Source: JAUIAS01 sp030425395
Lineage (GTDB): Bacteria; Pseudomonadota; Alphaproteobacteria; Rhodobacterales; Rhodobacteraceae
Direction of reading: 5' to 3'
DNA: 64,000 nucleotides
NCBI GenBank assembly: GCA_043553855.1
Contig: CP121336.1
Location: forward strand, 2,790,001 to 2,854,000
In this document: positions 49,089 to 57,999 of the stretch, piece by piece
How positions within the stretch are numbered: the first letter of the stretch is position 1
How the letters are laid out: each line of letters begins with the position of its first letter
The notes under the pieces: model-generated
Seen by the model: only the letters and a program-made list of their open reading frames with translations
Told to the model about the DNA's origin: nothing
Databases searched by the model: none
Made by a program: the position numbers and the translations under genes

Positions 49089-50069
49089 CTAGCCGCTCTT
49101 TTCGGGAAACAGCGTCGCGAAGTCGAGCGTGACCTCGTGCAAGCCGTCGCGGCGGTAGATCGCCGCGATGTCGGCCTCGTGGTCGGCGACCTGCTGCGCC
49201 ATCCAATCCAGAAAGAGCTGCACCGACCGCCGCTTGTGATAGCGTGTCGGGCAGATTGCCGTGTAGGCTTCAAAGCACAGGACCGGCAGCTGCGGGAACA
49301 CCGGAACAAGACGGCCCTCGGCAATTTCGGGCAGCGCCAGAGACAGGGAATCCAGAACGATGCCCGCGTGGTCCACCGCCAATTGCAACGCCATCGACGA
49401 ACGGTCAAGCAAGACCGGCATGCGCCCGATGACCGTGTCGATGTCCTGATAGCCAAGCCAATGGTCCCATTGGCACAGCGCGCGCGGGGTTCCGATGAGG
49501 CGGGCACCGGCCAGTCGCGCGCCGGGATCATCGTCCGGGGATAATGTGCTCAGGTATTCAGGGCTACATAGAGGCAGCACCCTGTCATGAAAAACCGTAT
49601 GGGCGTGATAACCCGGCCAGCGACCCGGACCGTAACGGATATCAAGCTCCATCACCTCGCGATCAAAATCCGTGGGATCGGGGGCGGCATCCACACGCAG
49701 ATCCCAATCAGGGTTGCGGGTCACGAAATCCGACAGGCGCGGCCCCAGCCAGCGCACGCCAAAGCTGGGTGCGACACGCATGTTCAGCCGGTAGGGTTCG
49801 CGGGATTTGCCAAAGTGGTGTTGGGCATCGCTCAGCATCCGCAAGGCCGTGGCCGAGGTCTGAAAGATCTGCTCCCCTTCCAACGTCAGGCTGAGCAGGC
49901 GACCCCGACGGCGAAACAACTTGATGCCAAGTGTCTGTTCCAGCAGCTTGATCTGCTGGCTGATCGCAGATGACGATACTCCGAGTTCCTCTGCGGCGCG
50001 GGATATGGTGCCGCGCCGGGCCACGGCTTCGAAGTAGACGAACCCGTTGAGGTTGGGAATGCGCGACAT
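49089..50069 (-). CDS. LysR-family transcriptional regulator
   Basis: This 326-residue regulator has an N-terminal winged helix (NGFVYFEAVARRGTISRAAE, then ELGVSSSAISQQIKLLEQTL and GIKLFRRRGRLLSLT). A two-lobed LysR effector domain follows, of the GcvA-like kind (MRVAPSFGVRWLGPRLSDFV, LDIRYGPGRWPGY). The ATG is at 50069. It follows the FAH-family gene by 45 nt on the same strand, so it may belong to the sugar-acid locus rather than act alone. Confidence 0.92.
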   Translation of the reverse strand: MSRIPNLNGFVYFEAVARRGTISRAAEELGVSSSAISQQIKLLEQTLGIKLFRRRGRLLSLTLEGEQIFQTSATALRMLSDAQHHFGKSREPYRLNMRVAPSFGVRWLGPRLSDFVTRNPDWDLRVDAAPDPTDFDREVMELDIRYGPGRWPGYHAHTVFHDRVLPLCSPEYLSTLSPDDDPGARLAGARLIGTPRALCQWDHWLGYQDIDTVIGRMPVLLDRSSMALQLAVDHAGIVLDSLSLALPEIAEGRLVPVFPQLPVLCFEAYTAICPTRYHKRRSVQLFLDWMAQQVADHEADIAAIYRRDGLHEVTLDFATLFPEKSG

Positions 50070-50114
50070 GCCGGGGAACGGGGCAGGGCGCGCGCAGGTG
50101 GCGCGCCCGATCCC

Positions 50115-50960
50115 TTAGCTGGCGGCGACAGCGGTCTGGCGCTGGGTGCCCAGACCTTCGACGGTGACTTCCATGACATCACCGGGGCGCAGGAAGCGCG
50201 GCGGCTTCATGCCAAGCCCAACGCCCGATGGCGTGCCGGTGGCGATGATGTCGCCGGCCTGCAGCTGCATGAACTGGCTCATGTAGGAAATGATTTCCGC
50301 GACGGTAAAGATCATGTCGTCGGTGTTGGAATCCTGCACGGTTTCCCCGTTGAGGGCGAGGCTCAGCTTGAGGTTCTGCGGATTGGGCACTTCGTCGGCG
50401 GTCACCAGATACGGCCCTGTCGGCCCAAAGGTGGGGGCGGACTTGCCCTTGATCCACTGGCCGCCGCGTTCGGCCTGAAATTCGCGTTCGGACACATCGT
50501 TGATGGTGCAATAACCCGCCACGCAGGACAGGGCCTCTTCTTCGCTGACATAAAGAACATCGCGGCCAATCACGACGCCCAGTTCGACCTCCCAATCGCC
50601 CTTCACGGAATTGCGCGGAATGATCACGTCGTCATCCGGCCCGGACAGCGCGGACGACGCCTTGGAAAACAGGATCGGTTCCGTGGGCGGGGTTGCCCCG
50701 GTTTCGGCTGCGTGCTTGGCATAGTTCAGACCGATGCAGAAGAAATTGGGCACCGATGCCACGCAAGACCCGATCCGACCGGGATCGGGAACCACAGGCA
50801 GGCTGTTCACGTCAATGGCCCGGATACGGTCCAGCGCCTCAAGCGACACACCGGCACCGGCGAAATCCTCGACGCGCCCGCTCAGGTCGCGCACCTGGCC
50901 TTCGGCGTCCAGAATGCCGGGTTTCTCTGATCCGGCAGGGCCGTAGCGCAATAGTTTCAT
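50115..50960 (-). CDS. Fumarylacetoacetate hydrolase (FAH) family protein
   Basis: This 281-residue cytosolic enzyme of the FAH fold hydrolyses or lyses C-C bonds or decarboxylates 2-oxo acids. It has the family landmarks CIGLNYAKHAAETG, PILFSKASSALSGPDDDVII, the metal site in GDWEVELGVVIG and NDVSERE, FGPTGPYLVTADEVP, and DIIATGTPSGVGLG. Its start overlaps the GntR stop (ATGA), so it is co-transcribed with that regulator. In sugar-acid loci such enzymes often act on 2-keto-3-deoxy acids, which would fit the UxaA-type dehydratase across the divergent promoter. Confidence 0.92.
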   Translation of the reverse strand: MKLLRYGPAGSEKPGILDAEGQVRDLSGRVEDFAGAGVSLEALDRIRAIDVNSLPVVPDPGRIGSCVASVPNFFCIGLNYAKHAAETGATPPTEPILFSKASSALSGPDDDVIIPRNSVKGDWEVELGVVIGRDVLYVSEEEALSCVAGYCTINDVSEREFQAERGGQWIKGKSAPTFGPTGPYLVTADEVPNPQNLKLSLALNGETVQDSNTDDMIFTVAEIISYMSQFMQLQAGDIIATGTPSGVGLGMKPPRFLRPGDVMEVTVEGLGTQRQTAVAAS

Positions 50961-51646
50961 GTCTTGTCTCCTGTAAGTGTCTGCCCGCCCTCTGTGGCGG
51001 ATGTCTGACGTTCGATTTGGGCACGTATGTCTTCTGCAAGGTGCCAGAGGTGGTTGTCGACCGAGGCGCGCGCGGCAGCGGGATCGCGGCTGCGGATGGC
51101 CTCAAGAATCTTCGAATGTTCGGTGACGACCCGTTCGCGATTGCGGCGCTGGCTGGCGGCAAGGTAGCGCGCGTGCCACAGCCGTTGCAGATAGCTGCGG
51201 TGCGTCTCGGCCAGCGCCCTGTTATGGGATGCCTCGGCCAGCGCGGTGTGAAAGGACATGTCGATTTCGAACATGTCCAGCGGGTCGGTGTCATAGAAAT
51301 GTTCCGCCATGTAGGCGACGATGCCGTCGATCTGCGCGATATCTTCGGCAGTGGCATTCTTGCATGCCAGTTCTGCCGACAGATTTTCCAGCGCGATCAA
51401 GACTTCGGCCTGATCGGACACGGATTTGAAATCCAGTTCTGCGACGATCGGGCTGCGGGACGGGCGCAGCACGATCAGGCCCTCCTTGGCAAGAATACGG
51501 ATCGCCTCGCGCATGGGCGTGCGACTCACCCCCATTTCGGCGGCGTTGTCGCGTTCCTTGACCGATTGGCCGGGTTTGATGTCGCCACGAAGGATGCTCC
51601 GGCGGAGTTGGACTGCGATCTGTTCTGCCAGTGTCGATTCAGACAT
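50957..51646 (-). CDS. GntR-family regulator (FCD type)
   Basis: This 229-residue protein has the N-terminal GntR winged helix (LRRSILRGDIKPGQSVKERD, NAAEMGVSRTPMREAIRILA) and a C-terminal FCD domain (DMFEIDMSFHTALAEASHNR, EHSKILEAIRSRDPAAARAS, with the metal-binding His). It is divergent from dctP at 51864. Two perfect palindromes with a GGTATACC core lie in the gap and are its probable operators. It should control both its own operon (with the FAH gene) and the TRAP operon. Confidence 0.93.
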   Translation of the reverse strand: MSESTLAEQIAVQLRRSILRGDIKPGQSVKERDNAAEMGVSRTPMREAIRILAKEGLIVLRPSRSPIVAELDFKSVSDQAEVLIALENLSAELACKNATAEDIAQIDGIVAYMAEHFYDTDPLDMFEIDMSFHTALAEASHNRALAETHRSYLQRLWHARYLAASQRRNRERVVTEHSKILEAIRSRDPAAARASVDNHLWHLAEDIRAQIERQTSATEGGQTLTGDKT

Positions 51647-51723
51647 TGGTGTAACCCCCAGAGAATGCGCAGTGAATTGGCACAGGTGGGATGCGGCGTC
51701 CAGCCAAACTGCTCACTTTGAAA

Positions 51724-51739
51724 TTTTGGTATACCAAAA
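51724..51739. promoter_or_regulatory. GntR operator, site 1
   Basis: TTTTGGTATACCAAAA is a 16-bp perfect palindrome in the divergent gntR-dctP region. The TGGTATACCA core is typical of FCD-type GntR sites. It lies 78 nt from the GntR start. Confidence 0.8.
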
Positions 51740-51780
51740 CCTGTTGATTGTCGAGACGGCTTTGGCTACCGTCATTTCTG

Positions 51781-51794
51781 GATGGTATACCATC
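51781..51794. promoter_or_regulatory. GntR operator, site 2
   Basis: GATGGTATACCATC is a 14-bp perfect palindrome sharing the core TGGTATACCA with site 1. The centres are 56 bp apart, close to a whole number of helical turns, which would suit cooperative binding or looping. It lies 70 nt before the dctP start. Confidence 0.8.
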
Positions 51795-51863
51795 TGCCGT
51801 ATCGGACCCGGTGGGTCCGGGGCAACAACAAGGCGGAGGGAGGTCCGCCAAGGGAGGAAGAAC

Positions 51864-52877
51864 ATGAAAGCCAAGAATATTCTGATGACAGCAGGTGCGG
51901 CCGCTTTGATGGCGACCACCGCGTTTGCCGATCCGGTCACGCTGCGCATCCAGACGCACTATGCGACCGAACACCCCACGGGCAAGATGCTGGCCCAGTG
52001 GATCGACGACGTTCAAACCATGTCGGGCGGCGACATCACCATCGAGATGTTCTATTCGTCTTCGGTCGTGGCAACCACCGAAACCTTTGATGCCGCCATC
52101 AACGGCATTCTGGATTGCGACGCGACCGGCGGTGCATACCAGACCGGCAAGAACCCCGCGTTCCAGTTCGTGGGCGACATCATGGGTGGCTATGACACCC
52201 CGTGGCAGCAGTATTCGTGGCTGTATTACGGCGATGGCTATGCCGCCGCGCAAGAGCTTTACAACGCGCAGGGCATGCAGCTGATCGGTTGGGCCATCTA
52301 TGGTCAGGAATCGTTCTCGTCCTCCAAGCCGCTGGCTGGCCCAGACGATCTCAAAGGCTGGAAGTTCCGGTCGCCTCCGGGCATGGAAACCGAGATCTTC
52401 GAAAAGATGGGCGCATCGCCGATCGTGATGGACTTTACCGAGATCTTTACCGCGCTTGAAACCGGTATCATCGACGGTGCGGATGCGTCGGGTCTGGCCA
52501 ACAACGTGGGCCTGGGTCTGTATGACATCGTCAAGCACGCGACCTATCCCGGCTTCCACTCGATGCCATCCGACCACCTGGCCTGTAATCAGGACGTGTG
52601 GGAAGGTCTGACCGAACAGCAGCGCCGGATTCTCGAAACCGCGTGGCAGAAGCTGTCCTTCCAGATCGCGATGGCCAATGAAAAAGCCAACACCGAAGCC
52701 GCCGCAGCGCTTCAGGCATCCGGTGTGACGCTTTACGACTGGTCCTCGCAAGATCGCAAGGAATTCCGGGTTGCCGCTCAGGCCGCATGGGATGACTGGG
52801 CCACCCGCAGCCCCGAGGCCGCCGCTCTTGTCGAGAGCCACAAGGTCTATCTGCGTCAGCTGGGTCTGATCAACTGA
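51864..52877 (+). CDS. dctP: TRAP transporter substrate-binding protein DctP
   Basis: This 337-residue periplasmic receptor has a clear signal peptide (ILMTAGAAALMATTAFA) and then DPVTLRIQTHYATEHPTGKM. The DctP fold is shown by GPDDLKGWKFRSPPGMETEI, MDFTEIFTALETGIIDGADA and the W-containing YPGFHSMPSDHLACNQ region. A conserved Arg in the KFRSPPG stretch would bind a carboxylate ligand. The ATG follows GGGAGGA at 51852. Two hairpins separate it from dctQ. The ligand is probably a sugar acid, judging from the downstream UxaA and dehydrogenase genes. Confidence 0.94.
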   Translation: MKAKNILMTAGAAALMATTAFADPVTLRIQTHYATEHPTGKMLAQWIDDVQTMSGGDITIEMFYSSSVVATTETFDAAINGILDCDATGGAYQTGKNPAFQFVGDIMGGYDTPWQQYSWLYYGDGYAAAQELYNAQGMQLIGWAIYGQESFSSSKPLAGPDDLKGWKFRSPPGMETEIFEKMGASPIVMDFTEIFTALETGIIDGADASGLANNVGLGLYDIVKHATYPGFHSMPSDHLACNQDVWEGLTEQQRRILETAWQKLSFQIAMANEKANTEAAAALQASGVTLYDWSSQDRKEFRVAAQAAWDDWATRSPEAAALVESHKVYLRQLGLIN

Positions 52878-52885
52878 TCAGGGGC

Positions 52886-52938
52886 GTGCCGCGTTAAGCG
52901 GCACAGAACCCTTTGGCGGGTCCCTTGCGGGGCTCGCC
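52886..52938 (+). promoter_or_regulatory. Two intercistronic hairpins between dctP and dctQ
   Basis: GTGCCGC-GTTAA-GCGGCAC (52886-52904) is a perfect 7-bp stem. GGCGGGTCCC-TTGC-GGGGCTCGCC (52915-52938) is a 10-bp stem with two G-U pairs. There is no T-tract. They probably stabilise the dctP message so that the receptor is made in excess over the permease. Confidence 0.65.
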
Positions 52939-52986
52939 TTCCTTTACCGACGAGACGACTGGCAAGCCCTCTTGGGGAGGACGGCA

Positions 52987-53790
52987 ATGGAAAAAGAAAG
53001 TGTGTGGCTAGGGCCGCTCAGGCGACCCGTGCGCATGATCGCCATCGGTTTGGTCGCGATGACCGGGCTGCTGTATCTGTGGTTGATCGGCAACCGGATG
53101 TTTGTCGAAGACGCCATCGGCATGCACGAGATGATCCGCCCGGAGGGGCGTCCGATCGTGTCGGTGATGCTGTATCTGATGCTGGCGTCGATGATCTTTG
53201 TGTCGGTCTATCTGTCCGACTTCATCGGTACCATCGAACAGCGACCATCGGGGTTCTTTGACACCCTGTCGCTGGTCACCTCGCGCACGGCGATGATCCT
53301 GACCGGGCTGACGGTTCTGGTCATGTTCTACGAGGTCGTGTCGCGCTATGTGTTTTCGCGTCCGACGCTCTGGGCGAACGAATTGTCGCTTTGGCTTGCG
53401 GCCTTTGTGTTCCTGTTTGCGGGGCAATACGCCATGCAGCAGCGCAGCCATATCCGCATCTACGTCATTTATGACATGATGCCCCGCTGGATGCAGAAGG
53501 CGTCCGATGTCCTTTCGCTGGCCTTGCTGTTGCTGTTCACCTTTTCCCTTGTCTGGGGCGGCTACGGTGACGCCAAGACGCGGTTCCTGCGGATGGAGAC
53601 ATTCGGCACCGCATGGGATCCACCAATTCCCGGCATTGTGAAACCAGCGATCCTTCTGATCATCGTGCTTGTGTCCATTCAGGCGATATCGAACCTGATT
53701 TCCGATTGGCACAAGCAACCCGAACACCACGGCCATGACGATATCGACGAAGTCGAAATCGAAAACATCCGCCGCACGCTGGAGAAATAG
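52987..53790 (+). CDS. dctQ: TRAP transporter small permease DctQ
   Basis: This 267-residue membrane protein is longer than the usual 160-200. It has two extra N-terminal helices (MIAIGLVAMTGLLYLWLIG; VSVMLYLMLASMIFVSVYLS) before the canonical DctQ four-helix unit, whose core is VVSRYVFSRPTLWANELSLW. The C-terminus is charged and cytoplasmic. ATG 52987 has GGGGAGGA upstream; the in-frame ATG 52972 is less likely. It is followed at 3 nt by dctM. Confidence 0.9.
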   Translation: MEKESVWLGPLRRPVRMIAIGLVAMTGLLYLWLIGNRMFVEDAIGMHEMIRPEGRPIVSVMLYLMLASMIFVSVYLSDFIGTIEQRPSGFFDTLSLVTSRTAMILTGLTVLVMFYEVVSRYVFSRPTLWANELSLWLAAFVFLFAGQYAMQQRSHIRIYVIYDMMPRWMQKASDVLSLALLLLFTFSLVWGGYGDAKTRFLRMETFGTAWDPPIPGIVKPAILLIIVLVSIQAISNLISDWHKQPEHHGHDDIDEVEIENIRRTLEK

Positions 53791-53793
53791 CAG

Positions 53794-55422
53794 ATGGAAT
53801 TTCTCGAACTCTTCGCATGGATGAAGGTTGGCGATGTCGCCACGCTCAGCGTGATCCTTCTGTTGGGCATGTTCTTTCTGCTGGCCATCGGGATGCCTCT
53901 CGGGTTCGCTTCGGCGTTTCTGGCCGTGGCGGTTCTGGTGATGAAATTCGGCCCCGAACTGCTGTTTGGCAATTTCGGCAAGGGGCCGCTTTCGGTGCTG
54001 GCGCAGGCCGTTTACCGGCAGATGACGAACTATGTCCTGATATCCGTGCCCCTGTTCATTTTCATGGCGTCGCTGCTGGAACGGTCCGGGATCGCGGCGG
54101 ACATGTACAACGCGCTGAACAAGTGGTTGTCTCGCACGCGGGGCGGCATTGCCATCGTGACGTCGATCATGGCGGTGATCATGGCGGCCATGTCCGGCAT
54201 CATCGGCGGCGAAGTGGTTCTTCTGGGGCTGATCGCGCTGCCGCAGATGCTGCGGCTGGGGTATAATCAGAACCTCGCCATCGGAACGATCTGTGCGTCG
54301 GGATCTCTGGGCACGATGATCCCGCCCTCGATCGTGCTGATCTTCTATGGTCTGGTCACGGAAACCTCGATCAAGGCGCTGTTCACTGCGTCCTTCCTGC
54401 CGGGGTTCATGCTGGCGTCGTTCTTTATCATCTATATCGTCGTGCGCACCAACCTGAACCCGTCGCTGGCACCGTTGCCCGAAGAGGATCCCAACGATCC
54501 CAAGGGCCGCGAGAAATTCCTGCGCTTTGTCGGGTTCCTGTCCAAGTTCGGCATGTGGATCACCGGGGTGATGTTCCTGCGGGCGGTATTCTTTACCGTG
54601 ACCGGCGATAACAAGGTTGTCGAAGGCGTTGATCCCATCGTTCTGGGGATGGTATCGGATATGCCCTATATCGTCGGGGCATTTATCCTCTGCTTCCTAT
54701 TGATCCAGTTCGTGGTCGGCTGGGACCGCACCCGCGAAGGCTGGGAGATGGGCAAGGGCCTGATCGCTCCGGTCATCGTGATCGGCGTTGTTCTGGGGTC
54801 CATCTACATGGGGATCACAGGCATCACCGAGGCGGCAGGCATGGGTGTTGTCGCGGTGTTTGTCATTGGACTGGCCCGGCGCGAGATGACGTTCGAAATC
54901 GTCTGGGACAGCCTGATGCGCACGCTGAAATCCACCGGCACCATTATCTGGGTGACCATCGGTGCGGCAGCGCTTGCGGCGGCCTACACCCTGTCGGGCG
55001 GGCCCACCTATGTGGCCAATATGATCGTGTCCTACGATCTGCCGACCATGGGCGTGATCCTCGTGATGATGCTGATTTTCCTGATCATGGGCATGTTCAT
55101 GGACTGGGTCGGCATCGTTTTGCTGATCATGCCGGTGTTCCTGCCGATCGTGCTGAAACTGCCGGTCGAGGAAATCGGCGTCCTTGGCGGGCTTGAGCCG
55201 CGTCAGGTGGCGATCTGGTTCGGTGTGGTCTTCTGTATGAACATGCAGGTGAGTTTCCTGTCACCGCCCTTTGGCCCTGCGGCCTTCTACCTGAAGTCCG
55301 TGGCCCCGCCGCATATCACTCTGACGGCGATCTTCCGGGGCTTCCTGCCGTTCATCCTGCTGCAGTTGCTGGCCCTGTCGGTTCTGCTGATCTGGCCGCC
55401 GATTGTGACCGTGTTCCTGTAA
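53794..55422 (+). CDS. dctM: TRAP transporter large permease DctM
   Basis: This 542-residue transport subunit has about 13-14 helices. DctM signatures are IMAAMSGIIGGEVVLLGLIA, GTICASGSLGTMIPPSIVLI, FYGLVTETSI and the C-terminal GMFMDWVGIVLLIMPVF. It is about 100 residues longer than the common 430-residue DctM. The extra sequence lies around residues 220-310, includes additional helices and parallels the long DctQ, so the two belong to a long-form subtype. A strong terminator follows, so the TRAP genes may be a separate transcript from the catabolic genes. Confidence 0.93.
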   Translation: MEFLELFAWMKVGDVATLSVILLLGMFFLLAIGMPLGFASAFLAVAVLVMKFGPELLFGNFGKGPLSVLAQAVYRQMTNYVLISVPLFIFMASLLERSGIAADMYNALNKWLSRTRGGIAIVTSIMAVIMAAMSGIIGGEVVLLGLIALPQMLRLGYNQNLAIGTICASGSLGTMIPPSIVLIFYGLVTETSIKALFTASFLPGFMLASFFIIYIVVRTNLNPSLAPLPEEDPNDPKGREKFLRFVGFLSKFGMWITGVMFLRAVFFTVTGDNKVVEGVDPIVLGMVSDMPYIVGAFILCFLLIQFVVGWDRTREGWEMGKGLIAPVIVIGVVLGSIYMGITGITEAAGMGVVAVFVIGLARREMTFEIVWDSLMRTLKSTGTIIWVTIGAAALAAAYTLSGGPTYVANMIVSYDLPTMGVILVMMLIFLIMGMFMDWVGIVLLIMPVFLPIVLKLPVEEIGVLGGLEPRQVAIWFGVVFCMNMQVSFLSPPFGPAAFYLKSVAPPHITLTAIFRGFLPFILLQLLALSVLLIWPPIVTVFL

Positions 55423-55447
55423 GGCAGGACACTTGATCCCCAACTGT

Positions 55448-55479
55448 CCGGGGCGGTGTTTCGCGCCGCCCCGGTTTTT
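55448..55479 (+). terminator. Rho-independent terminator after dctM
   Basis: CCGGGGCGG (55448-55456) and CCGCCCCGG (55466-55474) form a perfect 9-bp GC stem, followed directly by TTTTT (55475-55479). It lies 26 nt after the dctM stop. Confidence 0.9.
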
Positions 55480-55542
55480 CGCCCCGCTTTTGCGCGTGGT
55501 TTCCAGATTTCCGGTTTCTGCCTGTCTGCTCCGAGGTCATCC

Positions 55543-56484
55543 ATGCTGAATTCCAACCAGATCGCCCAGTTTGAAACCCAAGGCTATCTTGTGGTCGAGG
55601 ACGTGCTTGACGCGGACACGCTGGACAGGGTCAAATCGGAATACGCAACACTTCTGGACAGCCTGTATGCGGATTGGCAGGCCAAAGGTCTTGTTCCCGA
55701 TGGACGCGCCCTTGATTTCTGGCAAAAACTGTTGGTCAGCTACCGCGCCGGCTGCGACTGGTTTCAGCCGATGGATATTTCCCTGCCCGGCGACGAGATC
55801 CACGCCGATACGCCCTTTCATTTCGGCCCAGCCATCTTTGACGTTCTGGTGAACCGGCGTCTTCTCGATCTGGTCGAAGACTTGATCGGGCCCGAGATCA
55901 CATCGAACCCGATCCAGCACGTGCGCCTGAAACCGCCCGCCACGAAGCTGAATGGCGATGAAAACCGTGCCCATATCGCGGCGACGGACTGGCATCAGGA
56001 CCGCGCGGTGGCCCATGAGGACGGCGACGCCACGCAAATGGTTACGGTCTGGCTGGCCATCTCAGACGCAGCGGTCGAAAACGGCTGCCTTCAGGTGATG
56101 CCGGGAAAACCGCAGATGTATCCCCATTGCCCCAAGAAACAGACCGGCATCGCCGACGGTTTTCTTGATCTCGACAAGGCGCAGCCGTTGCCGGTCAGGG
56201 CCGGTGGCGCGGTGCTGTTCCATCCGCTGACGCCGCATGCCTCGTTGGATAATCTGTCCGACAATTTCCGCTGGTCCTTTGACATCCGCTACAACGTGAC
56301 GGGCCAGCCGACGGGCCGTTCCCATTTTCCCGAATTCGTCGCGCGGTCCCGCGCGAACCCGCAGACCGAATTGCGCGACTGGCGGGAATGGAAAAAGCTC
56401 TGGGAAGACGCGCGTGCGCGTCTGGCACCCGAACCGCATATCCCGATCCATCGCTGGACCTCCGACAATCCCGTCTGTGCCTGA
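55543..56484 (+). CDS. Phytanoyl-CoA dioxygenase (PhyH) family protein
   Basis: This 313-residue Fe(II)/2-oxoglutarate oxygenase has the iron site ATDWHQDRAVAHEDG (H151, D153) and PLTPHASLDNLSDNFRWS (H232), with R243 for 2-oxoglutarate. The ATG at 55543 lies soon after the dctM terminator, with GAGG about 9 nt upstream. It is followed at 24 nt by the UxaA-type dehydratase, so it belongs to the catabolic part of the locus and may prepare the imported compound, for example by oxidative removal of an O- or N-alkyl group. It differs clearly from the PhyH at 38663. Confidence 0.9.
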   Translation: MLNSNQIAQFETQGYLVVEDVLDADTLDRVKSEYATLLDSLYADWQAKGLVPDGRALDFWQKLLVSYRAGCDWFQPMDISLPGDEIHADTPFHFGPAIFDVLVNRRLLDLVEDLIGPEITSNPIQHVRLKPPATKLNGDENRAHIAATDWHQDRAVAHEDGDATQMVTVWLAISDAAVENGCLQVMPGKPQMYPHCPKKQTGIADGFLDLDKAQPLPVRAGGAVLFHPLTPHASLDNLSDNFRWSFDIRYNVTGQPTGRSHFPEFVARSRANPQTELRDWREWKKLWEDARARLAPEPHIPIHRWTSDNPVCA

Positions 56485-56508
56485 TCCCGTTTAAACAGAG
56501 AGACCCCG

Positions 56509-57999
56509 ATGAACACTGTTCGCCTCGCCGCTGCCGATAATGTGGTCATTGCCCTGCGTGGGCTGCAACCGGGACAGGAGGGCGCGACCGACGCCATTCC
56601 GCGCGGTCACAAGATGGCCAGCGTGGATATTGCCAAGGGGGCGCCGGTTCTCAAATACGCGCAGGTGATCGGCTATGCGGCGACGGACATCGCCGCAGGG
56701 GCGCATGTGCATACGCATAACCTTGAATTTCGCAACGTCGATGCACAGTACGAGTTTTCGACCAACCTGCGCCTCGTTGAACCGGCATCGCAAATCGACA
56801 CCTTCATGGGCTACCGCCGCGCCACGGGGCGGGTGGGGACGCGCAATTATATCGCTGTTCTGACAAGCGTGAATTGCTCGGCCACCGCGGCGCGGATGAT
56901 TGCGCAGCATTTCACGCCCGACCGATTGGCCGAGTATCCCAACGTGGATGGGGTGGTTGCCTTTGTGCACGGCACCGGCTGTGCGATGGGCGGGGACGGC
57001 ACCGGTTTCGAGCTGTTGCAGCGCACGCTGTGGGGCTATGCGCGCAACCCCAATGTGGGCGGGGTTCTGATGGCCGGTCTGGGCTGTGAAATGATGCAGA
57101 TCGACTGGCTGATCGAAGCCTATGGTCTGACGCCGGGGCCATTGTTTCAGGCGATGAATATTCAGGATGTGGGCGGGCTGCGCCGCACTGTGGAGTTGGG
57201 CATAGACAAGATCAACGCCATGTTGCCGGTGGTCAACGCGGCACAGCGCGAACCCTGCCCGGCGAGCGAGTTGATGGTGGCGCTGCAATGCGGGGGATCG
57301 GACGCGCTGTCAGGGGTGACGGCAAACCCGGCGGTGGGCCATGCCTGTGATCTGCTGGTGGCACAGGGCGGCACCGGGGTTCTGGCCGAAACACCCGAGA
57401 TTTACGGGGCAGAACACCTGTTGACCGCGCGCGCCGCCACCCGCGAGATCGGCGACAAGCTGGTCGGGCTGATCCGCTGGTGGGAGGATTACACCGTGCG
57501 GGCCGGTGGCAGCATGGACAACAACCCCAGTCCGGGAAACAAGGCGGGCGGTCTGACCACGATCCTCGAAAAATCTCTGGGCGCTGCGGCCAAGGGCGGC
57601 ACCAGCCCGCTGACGGGCGTGTTCAAATACGCAGAACCCGTCACCGCGCGCGGGTTCACCTTTATGGACAGTCCCGGATACGATCCGGCGAGCGTGACCG
57701 GACAAATCGCGTCGGGCTGCAATCTGGTTGTGTTCACCACCGGACGCGGATCGGCGTTCGGGTCAAAGCCGTCACCGACGCTCAAGGTTGCGACCAACAC
57801 CCAGATGTATGACCGCATAACCGAAGACATGGATGTGAACGCGGGCCGGGTTCTGTCCGACGGGGCCAGCGTCGAAGAGGTCGGGCGCGAAATCTACGAG
57901 GCATGGCTGCGCGTCGCCTCCGGCGAAAAAACCAAATCCGAGGCGCAGGGTCTTGGCGATTTCGAGTTTGTCCCGTGGCAAGTCGGAGCCGTGATGTGA
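56509..57999 (+). CDS. UxaA-family hydrolase (altronate/galactarate dehydratase type)
   Basis: This 496-residue Fe-dependent sugar-acid dehydratase has an N-terminal SAF domain (VVIALRGLQPGQEG, HKMASVDIAKGAPVLKYAQV, IGYA) and the large D-galactarate dehydratase/altronate hydrolase domain. That domain shows GYRRATGRVGTRNYIAVLTS, NCSATA, GTGCAMGG, LQCGGSDALSGVTANPAVG and DNNPSPGNKAGGLTTILEKS. The reaction should convert an aldonate to a 2-keto-3-deoxy acid. Its stop overlaps the GTG of the next gene (GTGA). The real substrate may differ from altronate, since no uxaB or uxaC neighbour is present. Confidence 0.93.
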   Translation: MNTVRLAAADNVVIALRGLQPGQEGATDAIPRGHKMASVDIAKGAPVLKYAQVIGYAATDIAAGAHVHTHNLEFRNVDAQYEFSTNLRLVEPASQIDTFMGYRRATGRVGTRNYIAVLTSVNCSATAARMIAQHFTPDRLAEYPNVDGVVAFVHGTGCAMGGDGTGFELLQRTLWGYARNPNVGGVLMAGLGCEMMQIDWLIEAYGLTPGPLFQAMNIQDVGGLRRTVELGIDKINAMLPVVNAAQREPCPASELMVALQCGGSDALSGVTANPAVGHACDLLVAQGGTGVLAETPEIYGAEHLLTARAATREIGDKLVGLIRWWEDYTVRAGGSMDNNPSPGNKAGGLTTILEKSLGAAAKGGTSPLTGVFKYAEPVTARGFTFMDSPGYDPASVTGQIASGCNLVVFTTGRGSAFGSKPSPTLKVATNTQMYDRITEDMDVNAGRVLSDGASVEEVGREIYEAWLRVASGEKTKSEAQGLGDFEFVPWQVGAVM

